A stretch of 64,000 nucleotides of DNA from Armatimonadota bacterium (GTDB taxonomy: Bacteria; Armatimonadota; Zipacnadia; Zipacnadales; JABUFB01). Of this stretch, positions 26,909-34,445 are shown one piece after another; position 1 is the first letter of the stretch; each line of letters begins with the position of its first letter. The position numbers were made by a program, and so were the translations under genes. The notes under the pieces are model-generated. The model had not been told where the DNA came from. It was given only the letters and a program-made list of their open reading frames with translations, and did no database searches. The stretch lies in the NCBI GenBank assembly GCA_013314775.1, contig JABUFB010000003.1, positions 170,622 through 234,621 on the forward strand, in the 5' to 3' direction.

Positions 26909-27601
26909 TTGCAGAAGACCCATGGTTTCACGCTGATTGAGCTGTTGGTGGTCATCGCGATTATCGCGATCCTGGCGGCCATTCTGTTCCCCGTTTTTGC
27001 CAGAGCACGCGAGAAAGCGCGCCAGTCAAGCTGTCAGTCGAACCTGAAGCAGATCGCTCTGTCGTTCCTCATGTACAGCCAGGACTATGACGAGAAGTTC
27101 CCGTGGTGCTGCAGCGCACCACCCCGAACCGGCAGAAACGACGGCCTGAATGTGGACCCGTGGTGGCGCCCGGCCTCGGTCGGAACAACCGACATTCGCT
27201 ATGCGGGTCTCACGGGTCCGTACATCAAGAACCGCCAGATCTTCGTCTGCCCATCGGCGAACTATGATGTGAATGGCTACGCCGCAGCGCGGCAGGTCCT
27301 GCAGAGCAACAATGGCTGCTACGGCCGCCTCCAGGCCGAGATCAAGTTCCCGGCCGAGAAGGTCCTCTGCGGGGACGGCATGAACACCCGCGGGCTGTGC
27401 GGAACGAACCGCAGCACCTCCTGCGCAGGACGCTGGGGACGTGGCGACGACGCCGCAGCTACGATCGAGGCCTGGAAGCGCCACAACGACGGGACCAACA
27501 TGGCCTACTGCGACGGACACGTGAAGTACCAGAAAACCCCGTCCGGCCCGATGGATCAGACCCAGTGTCTCAAGATGTTCGGCGACCCAAGGAACTACTG
27601 A
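26909..27601 (+). CDS. Type IV pseudopilin-like secreted protein with H-X9-DG motif (copy 3)
   Basis: TTG 26909 (AAGAGGTGA upstream) is chosen by analogy with copy 2; GTG 26900 is in frame but lies inside the ribosome-binding site. 230 residues: [20 protein letters not shown] leader, [16 protein letters not shown], then [12 protein letters not shown]. The C-terminus has [16 protein letters not shown] (H-X9-DG). The head contains several Cys pairs. Copies 2 and 3 look like a tandem duplication that has diverged in the head domains. Confidence 0.91.
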   Translation: MQKTHGFTLIELLVVIAIIAILAAILFPVFARAREKARQSSCQSNLKQIALSFLMYSQDYDEKFPWCCSAPPRTGRNDGLNVDPWWRPASVGTTDIRYAGLTGPYIKNRQIFVCPSANYDVNGYAAARQVLQSNNGCYGRLQAEIKFPAEKVLCGDGMNTRGLCGTNRSTSCAGRWGRGDDAAATIEAWKRHNDGTNMAYCDGHVKYQKTPSGPMDQTQCLKMFGDPRNY

Positions 27602-27628
27602 GCCGCATTTCGGACTGCACCCACGACA

Positions 27629-27652
27629 CGGGCCTCCAGCGATGGAGGCCCG
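27629..27652 (+). terminator. Terminator after pseudopilin 3
   Basis: A 9-bp perfect stem (CGGGCCTCC with its complement), a 6-base loop and TTGCTCTT after it, located 28 bases past the stop and before the convergent reductase gene. Confidence 0.7.
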
Positions 27653-27687
27653 TTGCTCTTATCCAGCAGGTTCTTCTCGGTCCGGTT

Positions 27688-28659
27688 CTATGGCGCCCCG
27701 AGTTCGGGTCTGGGGAACAGGTCGCACAGTTGGGCGTAGGTCTCGTCGCTCAGTTCCACGTTCGCTGCGGCCACATTGTCCCGCATCTGCTCGATCTTCG
27801 TGGCCCCGATGATCACCGACGTTACGGCCGGGTGCTTCATGCACCAGGCGAGAGCAAGCTGGGCGGCGCTGATTCCGAGCTCAGCCGCCATGCTCTTGAG
27901 GGTCTGGGCCTTGCGGAGTACCTCGTCCTTGAAATACAGGTCCATCATGATCTTGTTCTGCGATGGGTCCGAGGCCCGGGTCCCTTCCGCAGGCGGCTTG
28001 CCGGGTTCGTACTTGCCGGTGAGTACTCCGTGCGCCAGAGGTGAGAAGACGACGTTGCCCATCCCGGTCTTCAGCGTGGTGGGGAAGACCTCGGCCTCCG
28101 GGTAGCGCCACAGGAGGCTGTAGCGGGGCTGATTGGATACCGGCGGCCGGCAGCCCATAGCTCTCGCAAGGTCACACGCCTCCTGCAATAGCGCTGACGG
28201 CCATTCGCTGCAACCCCAGTAGAGGATTTTCCCCTGCCGCGCGAGGTCATCCATGATCCGGATCGTCTCCTCCAGCGGAGTATCCGGGTCGGGTCGGTGA
28301 CATTGGTACAGGTCGATGTAGTCAGCGTTCAACCGCTTCAGGCTGGCATGGCACTGCTCGAAGATATGCTTGGCCGACAGCCCGCGATCATTAGGCCCGT
28401 CACCCATGGGCGCCCAGACCTTGGTGGCGAGGACATACGATTCCCGCGGATAGCCGGGGAGGATACGGCCCAGGGACTTTTCAGCCTCGCCGCGATTGTA
28501 GGCATTGGCCGTGTCGAACCAGTTGATGCCGGAGTCGAAGGCCAGGGCCACGCATTCGGCGGCGACGTCATCACTCACATGCATGCCGATGGTGAGATAG
28601 CTCCCCAGCCCGATCTTGCTGATCTTGACGCCCCACTTGCCGAGGTTGCGGTATTCCAT
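27688..28659 (-). CDS. Aldo/keto reductase
   Basis: 323 residues from ATG 28659 (AGGGGATA upstream). The (beta/alpha)8 AKR tetrad is visible: Asp and Tyr in WFDTANAYNRGEAE, Lys in VLATKVWAP and His in DLYQCHRPDPDTP. The C-terminal cofactor-binding segment is ITSVIIGATKIEQ-like (TSVIIGATKIEQMRDN). Resembles YajO/IolS-type NADP(H)-dependent reductases of the KCNAB-like class. Substrate unknown; the adjacent TIM-barrel sugar isomerase on the same strand suggests sugar or inositol metabolism. Confidence 0.93.
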   Translation of the reverse strand: MEYRNLGKWGVKISKIGLGSYLTIGMHVSDDVAAECVALAFDSGINWFDTANAYNRGEAEKSLGRILPGYPRESYVLATKVWAPMGDGPNDRGLSAKHIFEQCHASLKRLNADYIDLYQCHRPDPDTPLEETIRIMDDLARQGKILYWGCSEWPSALLQEACDLARAMGCRPPVSNQPRYSLLWRYPEAEVFPTTLKTGMGNVVFSPLAHGVLTGKYEPGKPPAEGTRASDPSQNKIMMDLYFKDEVLRKAQTLKSMAAELGISAAQLALAWCMKHPAVTSVIIGATKIEQMRDNVAAANVELSDETYAQLCDLFPRPELGAP

Positions 28660-28742
28660 GGTGTATCCCCTGGCGTGCGTGGTTGTGGATTTAGCCGTTG
28701 CAGCCGGTTGGCCCGGACCCTCCCAGCCGGGGCAGGTCTCCG

Positions 28743-29516
28743 TTACTTCAGGCCCCACGCCCGCATGTTGTCGAAGCTGATCTTCAGGCTGTCGAAGGGA
28801 TCGCGGTCGTAGCAGTTGTCCTGCTCGACGATGTACCATTCGACGCCCGTGGTCTTGCAGGCTTCCAGGATGTTGGGCCAGTTCAGATTGCCCTCACCGA
28901 CCTCAGCGAAGCGCTGCTCGCCGCTGACAATCCGGAAATCCTTGAAGTGGACGAGGAACATGCGGCCTTTGAGCATGCGGATCCAGGCCGCCGGGTCGCC
29001 GCCGCCATGCTGCACCCAGTAGGTGTCGATCTCGCCGGTCACATATTTCGGGTCGCTCTCTTCGTAGATGATCTGCAGGCCGGTGCGATCGCCGTACTTC
29101 TCCAATTCGAAGCTGTGGTTGTGATACCCGAAAGCCATGCCGGCCGCCGCCAGCTTACGCCCCACCTCATTGGCCTGCTTGGCGAAGGCGGCGTACCCCT
29201 CGGCGCTTCCCCGGAACTCATTGGGCAGGCCACCAATGGCGGGGTACTTGCACCCGATGATCTCGTGTTGCTCGATCATCCGGTCGGTGTCGTCGCGCAG
29301 GCTCTCGAAGGACACGTGGGTCGCGGCGACCACGATCCCGTTGTCGTCGCAAATGCGGCGAACATCGGCCCAGTCAATGTCCTTGCCGATGCCGGAGACT
29401 TGCACGGCCTCATAGCCGATCTCGCGCACCCGCTTCATGGCCTGGGCAAAGTCTTCGGTGGTCTGGGTGAAATTCCGCAGCGTATACAGCTGGGCGGCGA
29501 TCTGTGTCCGTGGCAT
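28743..29516 (-). CDS. Sugar phosphate isomerase/epimerase (IolE/xylose-isomerase-like)
   Basis: 257 residues from ATG 29516 (GAGGA upstream). Metal-site motifs are complete: FGYHNHSFEL (Glu), GEIDTYWVQHGG (Asp, His), LVHFKDF (His) and EWYIVEQDN (Glu). The opening QIAAQLYTLRNFTQ is typical of the sugar isomerase/inosose-dehydratase-like subgroup. It is cytoplasmic and probably acts on keto-sugars or inosose. It is upstream of, and on the same strand as, the aldo/keto reductase, 83 bases apart. Confidence 0.92.
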   Translation of the reverse strand: MPRTQIAAQLYTLRNFTQTTEDFAQAMKRVREIGYEAVQVSGIGKDIDWADVRRICDDNGIVVAATHVSFESLRDDTDRMIEQHEIIGCKYPAIGGLPNEFRGSAEGYAAFAKQANEVGRKLAAAGMAFGYHNHSFELEKYGDRTGLQIIYEESDPKYVTGEIDTYWVQHGGGDPAAWIRMLKGRMFLVHFKDFRIVSGEQRFAEVGEGNLNWPNILEACKTTGVEWYIVEQDNCYDRDPFDSLKISFDNMRAWGLK

Positions 29517-29720
29517 GCAAATCGTCCTCTCGGCTGGTCAGGCAATCCCCGTCGGGGGATCGTCCTGCCTGTGGTTTTTCTGAAGTATGCTCAAAAGGGC
29601 CCCCGGCGTCAACGGCGGAAGCCCCGCGATGGCGACGGCTCAGACGGCACTTGCATCGGGTTCGGGTACGGCTCGAACTCGGATGCCGGCCTGCCACTGG
29701 GTGACCTGTTCCCCGCGTCC

Positions 29721-31001
29721 CTAGACCTTGCGCCCCACGAACTCCGTGAAGTTCCGAGATACCAGCCGCTCCACGTCATCCGCGATAGCCGCCGCGGTCA
29801 CCCGCCAGCCGGTTGCCGCGAGATCCGCGTACTTGTCGGTCAGCACAGTCGCGATAATTTCCCGCGAATGCTTCCACTTGTAGATGAGCTGGTCGAGAAT
29901 GCGGGCGTCGGAATGCTGAGGGATCATGGACAGTCCCAGCAGCTCCAGGCGCATGCGGGTCATCTCGTTGATGGTTAGCGGGTCGTTCAGGAACCACCAG
30001 CAGCCGAAGGGCATGAGGTTCGGCAGTTTGCGGGCGGCCACGCACAGTTCATGCTGATTCTCGCGGGACAGGAGGGTGCAAAGGAAGCGGATGTCCGGAT
30101 TGTCGGCGGCCATCCGCTCCACCGCTCGGATGTCGCACTTGCCCACACCGTCTCCTGCCAGCTTCAACGCCGGATTGAGCTGTCGCTTGACGCCGATCAT
30201 CATGGCGAATGGGGTGCCCGTATCCCGTGCAACCGGCAGGACGCAGTTGGCGATCATCTGAGCGGTGAAATCGTCGCCCGGGAACTGGAAGGTGTCAGGC
30301 AGCGAGACCGCCATGTACATGGGCTTCATGCGTTTGATTTCGTCGGCCAGGAACTTGCGGACATTTCGGAACGCCTGCTGGGTGAGACCGGGCGTCACCG
30401 GGTAACCCCACTCCTGCAATGACGCTACATTTCGCGCCCACATGCTCTCGATCAGCACGCCGTCGATGCGCAGGGCAGGCAGGAATCGCGGGTCGGTGCA
30501 TCCCTCGCCGAGCCAGACCGGGCGCTCAATGGGGTCGAATGGGTCATTTGTCATCACGGCCGCGCGCACGTTGGACAGTTTCAGCACCCGGTCGATGTGC
30601 TCGGTCACAGTGGTGCTTGCGAAGTACTCCCGCGCGGCCTTGAGGTCCGGCTGATTGACGTCGATCCCCAGTGCATTGAGGGTGGTGAGCACACCGCGGC
30701 ACGCCTCACTCACCGGGGAGCTTTCCACGAACAGGTGCTGCCAGATGCGGTCGGCCTGCCCGGTCTTTGTCATCGCGTAGAATTCGGCGGGAGACGGCCC
30801 GCCGGGAGCGCGACAGACCTCGGCGATCAGGTAGTGGTAGGTGACAAGCTCATCCACGCCCCACAGGAGAAGCTCGCCGAAATCGGCGCTGTAGATGTGG
30901 GTGTGCAGGTCGATGACAGGCGCAGTCTCGAGGGCGGTCGAGACAGCGGCAGCGATCTGCTCCCGCCCCGAAAGCGCGTCGCAGTTCTGGCAGGTTGGCA
31001 T
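29721..31001 (-). CDS. Uronate (glucuronate) isomerase-like metal-dependent hydrolase-fold protein
   Basis: About 426 residues from ATG 31001; the frame is open to 31085, so the start is uncertain. VIDLHTHIYSADFGELL near residue 30 is the HxH metal motif of the amidohydrolase superfamily. WWFLNDPLTINEMTRMRLELLG and IPQHSDARILDQLIYKW (read in blocks near 350-390) resemble divergent glucuronate isomerases. These convert D-glucuronate or galacturonate to the keto-acids, which suits a pectin- or hemicellulose-degrading cell. An unusual CQNCD near the N-terminus is present. Alternative: another amidohydrolase with a different substrate. Confidence 0.8.
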   Translation of the reverse strand: MPTCQNCDALSGREQIAAAVSTALETAPVIDLHTHIYSADFGELLLWGVDELVTYHYLIAEVCRAPGGPSPAEFYAMTKTGQADRIWQHLFVESSPVSEACRGVLTTLNALGIDVNQPDLKAAREYFASTTVTEHIDRVLKLSNVRAAVMTNDPFDPIERPVWLGEGCTDPRFLPALRIDGVLIESMWARNVASLQEWGYPVTPGLTQQAFRNVRKFLADEIKRMKPMYMAVSLPDTFQFPGDDFTAQMIANCVLPVARDTGTPFAMMIGVKRQLNPALKLAGDGVGKCDIRAVERMAADNPDIRFLCTLLSRENQHELCVAARKLPNLMPFGCWWFLNDPLTINEMTRMRLELLGLSMIPQHSDARILDQLIYKWKHSREIIATVLTDKYADLAATGWRVTAAAIADDVERLVSRNFTEFVGRKV

Positions 31002-31077
31002 GGTGCGGACCCCCGGGGTCAATGTGATGTGTGCAGGGCATTTCGTCGGCGCGTGGTGGGTCTCCTTCAGCGAAAGA

Positions 31078-31101
31078 GCCGCCACCCGGTTGGGTGACGG
31101 C
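31078..31101 (-). terminator. Possible hairpin after hom
   Basis: A ten-base-pair stem with one C-A mismatch (GCCGCCACCC arm) and a GGTT loop lies 29 bases beyond the hom stop. The T-rich stretch after it on the minus strand is short (TCTTTCG). Confidence 0.4.
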
Positions 31102-31129
31102 CCTGCGGGCGATCTAAAGAAAGGAGGGG

Positions 31130-32422
31130 CTATTCCACCACTCGGATCACGTTGGGGATGGAATCGACGATGCCCAGGTTGGAAATCGCCGCGAGCGCGG
31201 TGCGCAGGTTTCGTTGCGGACCGGGGTGCATTACCCAGACGATCTCCGCAAGATCATCGCCAACGTTGGCCTCCTGGATCACCGATGCGATGCTGACGCC
31301 CTCCTGGCCGAGGATCGTGGCGATGCTGCCGAGGACACCCGGCCGGTCCTTCACTCTCATACGCACGTAAGCCTTGGCTACCACGTCGTCCATGGGCAGG
31401 ATGTTCGCCTGGCTCTCGCAAGTGCAGGGAACGCGGCCTCTGGCATTGCGCAGGATATTACGGGCACAGTCGATCACATCCCCTGCGACGGCGCTGGCTG
31501 TGGGAAGCGCCCCCGCACCGCGACCATAGAGCATGACGTCATCGCAGGCATCGCCCTGGACGAAAATGGCGTTGAAGACCCCGTCCACCGAGGCCAGAGG
31601 ATGGGACCGGGGCACGAGCGCCGGGTGGACACGCACCTCGATCTGGTCATTGTGCCGGCTGGCGATGGCCAGGAGCTTGATCACGTACCCCATGCGTCGC
31701 GCGTACTCGATGTCGGTCGGTGTGATCTTTGAGATGCCCTCGCGGTACACGTCCTCCACATTGACCCGGCGCGCGAAGGCAATCGCAGCGAGGATCGCGA
31801 TCTTGTTCTGCGAATCAATGCCCTCGACATCCGCGGTGGGGTCCTGCTCGGCGTAACCAAGGGCCTGGGCTTCTGCGAGAACCTCGGCGAACTCCCGGCC
31901 CTCCTGGCTCATCTTTGTGAGGATGTAGTTTGTGGTGCCGTTCACAATGCCGAGAATGCGCTGGATGCGGTTGGCTTCAAGGCTCTGGTGCAGTGCACGG
32001 ATAATCGGGATGGTGCCGCCCACAGCGCCCTCGAATTGAACATCGACGCCTTTATCGCGGGCGGCGTCGAGGATCTCGCTGCCGAACTTTGCCATGAGCT
32101 CCTTATTGGAGGTGACCACGGCCTTGCCGTTCTCGATAGCCGTCATCACCAGCTTGCGTGCGATGCCAATCCCGCCTATGGTCTCGACGATGATGTCGAT
32201 GGACGGGTCCGTGCACAGGGCCATGCCGTCGGTGGAGCGCAGTTCCGCGGGCACCTCGAACTCACGAGGACGGTCCCAGTCGATGTCCGCCACGGCGGCA
32301 AGTTCCACGGGGGCCTGGGTGCGACGCGCGATCTCATCGGCGTTGCGGGTCAGCAACTGGTAAAGCCCGCCACCCACGACGCCGCAACCAAGAATGCCGA
32401 CACGAACCGTGCGTTGTTCCAT
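31130..32422 (-). CDS. hom: Homoserine dehydrogenase
   Basis: 430 residues. The NAD(P)-binding GILGCGVVGGG is at 9-19. The catalytic core includes SNKELMAKFG (Lys), IVNGTTNYILTKM, and GYAEQDPTADVEGIDSQNK, which are signature family blocks. Residues 350-430 form an ACT domain (RMRVKDRPGVLGSIATILGQ) for amino-acid feedback, usually by threonine. It reduces aspartate semialdehyde to homoserine, the branch point to Thr and Met. AGGAGG is eight bases before ATG 32422. The downstream thrC and thrB genes are not adjacent. Confidence 0.97.
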   Translation of the reverse strand: MEQRTVRVGILGCGVVGGGLYQLLTRNADEIARRTQAPVELAAVADIDWDRPREFEVPAELRSTDGMALCTDPSIDIIVETIGGIGIARKLVMTAIENGKAVVTSNKELMAKFGSEILDAARDKGVDVQFEGAVGGTIPIIRALHQSLEANRIQRILGIVNGTTNYILTKMSQEGREFAEVLAEAQALGYAEQDPTADVEGIDSQNKIAILAAIAFARRVNVEDVYREGISKITPTDIEYARRMGYVIKLLAIASRHNDQIEVRVHPALVPRSHPLASVDGVFNAIFVQGDACDDVMLYGRGAGALPTASAVAGDVIDCARNILRNARGRVPCTCESQANILPMDDVVAKAYVRMRVKDRPGVLGSIATILGQEGVSIASVIQEANVGDDLAEIVWVMHPGPQRNLRTALAAISNLGIVDSIPNVIRVVE

Positions 32423-32558
32423 AACACGAACCTCCTGAACCGATGTAGCCGGTTCGAGAATGCGACCTGGGCCGGGCGAGAGCTTGCATGATAGCGTGGG
32501 GGGGAGGTGGGGTCGCGACGCCTGCGCGCATGAACAGACACAGGGCGCGACCCCGCGG

Positions 32559-32999
32559 CTAAGTAGTCTCGACGTACATCAGGACCTGCCCGGCCTCTAC
32601 GTGGTCCTCATTGGCGACCAGGATACGCCTGACGATGCCCGAGACGGGGCTGTGCACGTCGTTGAAGAGCTTCATGGCCTCGATCAAGCCGACAGTATCG
32701 TTTTCGTGAACTTCCTGATCCGGCTCAACGTACACGGGAGACTCGGGCGAAGGTGCACGATAAAAGATGCCGGACATGGGCGCGAGGATCGGGGTGAGGT
32801 TCTCCGGGATCGCCGGCTCAATGGGCGCATGTGCGCCGATGTCTACCGGACCGGCGACGCCCCCTGCAACTACAACCGCGGGAGCGTCGAGACGCTTGAT
32901 GACCGCCTGTTGCTCGCCCATCTGGACCTCGATTTCGGCGAGGTTCTCGTTCTCGGCGAGGGACAGCAGCCATTGGATGTCGGAATCGTCGATAGCCAT
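32559..32999 (-). CDS. accB: Biotin carboxyl carrier protein of acetyl-CoA carboxylase
   Basis: 146 residues, a normal size. The biotinyl-lipoyl domain at 68-146 carries GLIEAMKLFNDV with the biotinylated Lys110. The N-terminal 40 residues and an Ala/Pro/Val-rich linker follow the AccB layout. The protein carries carboxybiotin between biotin carboxylase and carboxyltransferase for malonyl-CoA synthesis. accC is not adjacent, which is unusual, since the two are often paired. GGGAG precedes ATG 32999. It may be transcribed from the promoter upstream of the Lys-rich gene through the tRNA. Confidence 0.95.
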   Translation of the reverse strand: MAIDDSDIQWLLSLAENENLAEIEVQMGEQQAVIKRLDAPAVVVAGGVAGPVDIGAHAPIEPAIPENLTPILAPMSGIFYRAPSPESPVYVEPDQEVHENDTVGLIEAMKLFNDVHSPVSGIVRRILVANEDHVEAGQVLMYVETT

Positions 33000-33114
33000 G
33001 GGTGTCTCCCGCGGGCACGGCCGGCGTGGGTGCGCAGGCCTGATCTGATGCCCATAAAACCTTAGCGACGGGGATGCCCGCCGCTATCAGTCAGGAAGGA
33101 AGTAAGAGGATATC

Positions 33115-33190
33115 TGGTAGCGGGGGAGGGATTTGAACCCCCGACAACGCGGGTATGAACCGCGTGCTCTAACCACTGAGCTACCCCGCC
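33115..33190 (-). tRNA. tRNA-Met (anticodon CAU), CCA encoded
   Basis: The minus strand folds as a full cloverleaf from 33190 to 33118, with CCA encoded at 33117-33115. Acceptor GGCGGGG pairs with CCCCGCT, so position 1-72 is a G-U pair. The D arm is GCTC/GAGC, the anticodon stem CGCGG/CCGCG with loop TTCATAC, and the T arm GGGGG/CCCTC with TTCAAAT. It has a 5-base variable loop and discriminator A73. It lacks the initiator features (three G-C pairs next to the loop, 1-72 mismatch), so elongator Met is favoured; lysidine-modified Ile2 is not excluded. Confidence 0.95.
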
Positions 33191-33199
33191 ACTCAATCG

Positions 33200-33373
33200 C
33201 TACTTGCGCTTTCGCTTCTTCTTCTTCGCCTTCTTACGACGAGCCTCTTCCTCTTCCAGCCGCTTCGCTTCGATCTCCCGCTGAATATTGCGCGAGACCT
33301 GCTCATCGAACTCGCGAAGAGGGGCTCGATCGAATGCAGCCAATGCCTTGTAGTCAACGTTGTACTTGCTCAT
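33200..33373 (-). CDS. Small Lys/Arg-rich protein, 57 aa
   Basis: ATG 33373 has GGAGG six bases upstream and a strong promoter 21 bases before the start. The product starts MSKYNVDYKALAAFDRAPLR, has an acidic/basic helix in the middle (EIEAKRLEEEEARR) and ends with a basic run, KKAKKKKRKRK. It is probably helical, with net positive charge at the C-terminus; nucleic-acid binding is inferred. No family recognised. It ends nine bases before the tRNA-Met 5' end, so the two are likely cotranscribed. Confidence 0.8.
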   Translation of the reverse strand: MSKYNVDYKALAAFDRAPLREFDEQVSRNIQREIEAKRLEEEEARRKKAKKKKRKRK

Positions 33374-33393
33374 AACCAGCCTCCAGGACGGAT

Positions 33394-33422
33394 AGAATAG
33401 CGATCTTGCGCCCCGGAGTCAA
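33394..33422 (-). promoter_or_regulatory. Sigma-70-type promoter of the Lys-rich gene/tRNA-Met unit
   Basis: On the minus strand, TTGACT at 33422-33417 and TATTCT at 33399-33394 are separated by exactly 17 bases. The start codon is 21 bases past the -10 box, and GGAGG lies between them. Confidence 0.75.
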
Positions 33423-33478
33423 CCGCTTTCTAGGGCCGGGTGTGAGCGAAACCGAGTGCGGCGCTCAAAGCTCTTGCG

Positions 33479-34378
33479 CTATCCGGCCGGTTCCTCAACT
33501 GCCGGCCCGGACAACTGCAGGAAACGCTGGACATGGGCGTTCTTCATCAGGCCTGCGCGCATCTCACGCATGAGGGCGAGGGTTTTCTGTTCCTTCATCA
33601 TCTGTGCGATGCCGTCCTTCACTTCCTCGAAGGGCGCGGTGCGTTCGTTCTGGCGATCTTCGCGCTTGACGATATTGTACAGGCCCTGGAACAGCACAAC
33701 CGGGCTGATGTCGCCATCCTGCTCGAGCGCCATGGCTGCCTGCATGAGGGGGCTGCCATCGTCGGTACGGTAGCCGATTTCTCCGCCAGTTTTCATGGTA
33801 TACGGGTTGATGTTGAACTCCCGCGCCGCGTCACCCCAGGTCTTCTCGCCGGAAGCGATCATCTGCCGGACCTTCTCGGCCTGCTCTTTGGTCTTCAGGG
33901 AAATGACGCTGATCTTCACCCGGGTCGGCTCCCGAAACTGGTCCCGGTTCTTCTCGTAGAACGCGCTGACGTCAGCTGCGGAGACCGTGGCCTGCCCCTC
34001 CACCATCTTGCGCAGGAGAACCTGGGTGCGCATTCGGGCCCGGAGGTTGGGGATGGTCATGCGACGCGTGGCCAGCCAGACCTGAAACGGCTCGCACTGG
34101 CCGGCCTGCGCGCCCGTGTCCATACTCGTCTGCATGGCCAGCAATTCTTTGTCGATTTCCTCGTCCGTCGCAGTGACTTTTGCGTTCCTTGCCGCCTGCT
34201 CGATAACAAGCGCTTGGATCATCTCATCCAGCACCTGCTTGCCGTACCACTCCACGAGCGTGTCCTGGAACTGCTTTTCGGTAATCGGTTCCGTGTTCAC
34301 CTGGGCAACCGGGTCCACCGCAAAGGCCGGAACCAGGAGGGTCAGTGCGAGAGCGAGCATCGTTAGCGTGCGAATCAT
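33479..34378 (-). CDS. Parvulin-type (SurA/PrsA-like) foldase
   Basis: 299 residues with a signal peptide (MIRTLTMLALALTLLVPAFA). The N-terminal region (VAQVNTEPITEKQFQDTLV, then DEMIQALVIEQAAR) is a SurA/PrsA chaperone helical domain. Residues about 150-260 resemble a PPIC rotamase (VKISVISLKTKEQAEKV, TGGEIGYRTDDGSPLMQAAMALEQDGDISPV in blocks). It probably assists folding of exported proteins, which are abundant in this window. AGGAG is six bases before ATG 34378. It is 67 bases behind the CapA-like gene. Confidence 0.9.
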   Translation of the reverse strand: MIRTLTMLALALTLLVPAFAVDPVAQVNTEPITEKQFQDTLVEWYGKQVLDEMIQALVIEQAARNAKVTATDEEIDKELLAMQTSMDTGAQAGQCEPFQVWLATRRMTIPNLRARMRTQVLLRKMVEGQATVSAADVSAFYEKNRDQFREPTRVKISVISLKTKEQAEKVRQMIASGEKTWGDAAREFNINPYTMKTGGEIGYRTDDGSPLMQAAMALEQDGDISPVVLFQGLYNIVKREDRQNERTAPFEEVKDGIAQMMKEQKTLALMREMRAGLMKNAHVQRFLQLSGPAVEEPAG

Positions 34379-34445
34379 CGGCTTCTCCTACAGTTAGATG
34401 ATAGCTGTGCGGGCTAATCCGGGCCCACGGTTATCAGACGGCCTT

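Noticed and set aside
29545-29575. Hairpin between the isomerase and uronate-isomerase-like genes
   Set aside because: The stem is nested and the T-run lies on the wrong strand for the genes concerned.
32509-32554. Long-loop inverted repeat after accB
   Set aside because: Loop of 28 bases and no T-tract make a terminator unlikely.
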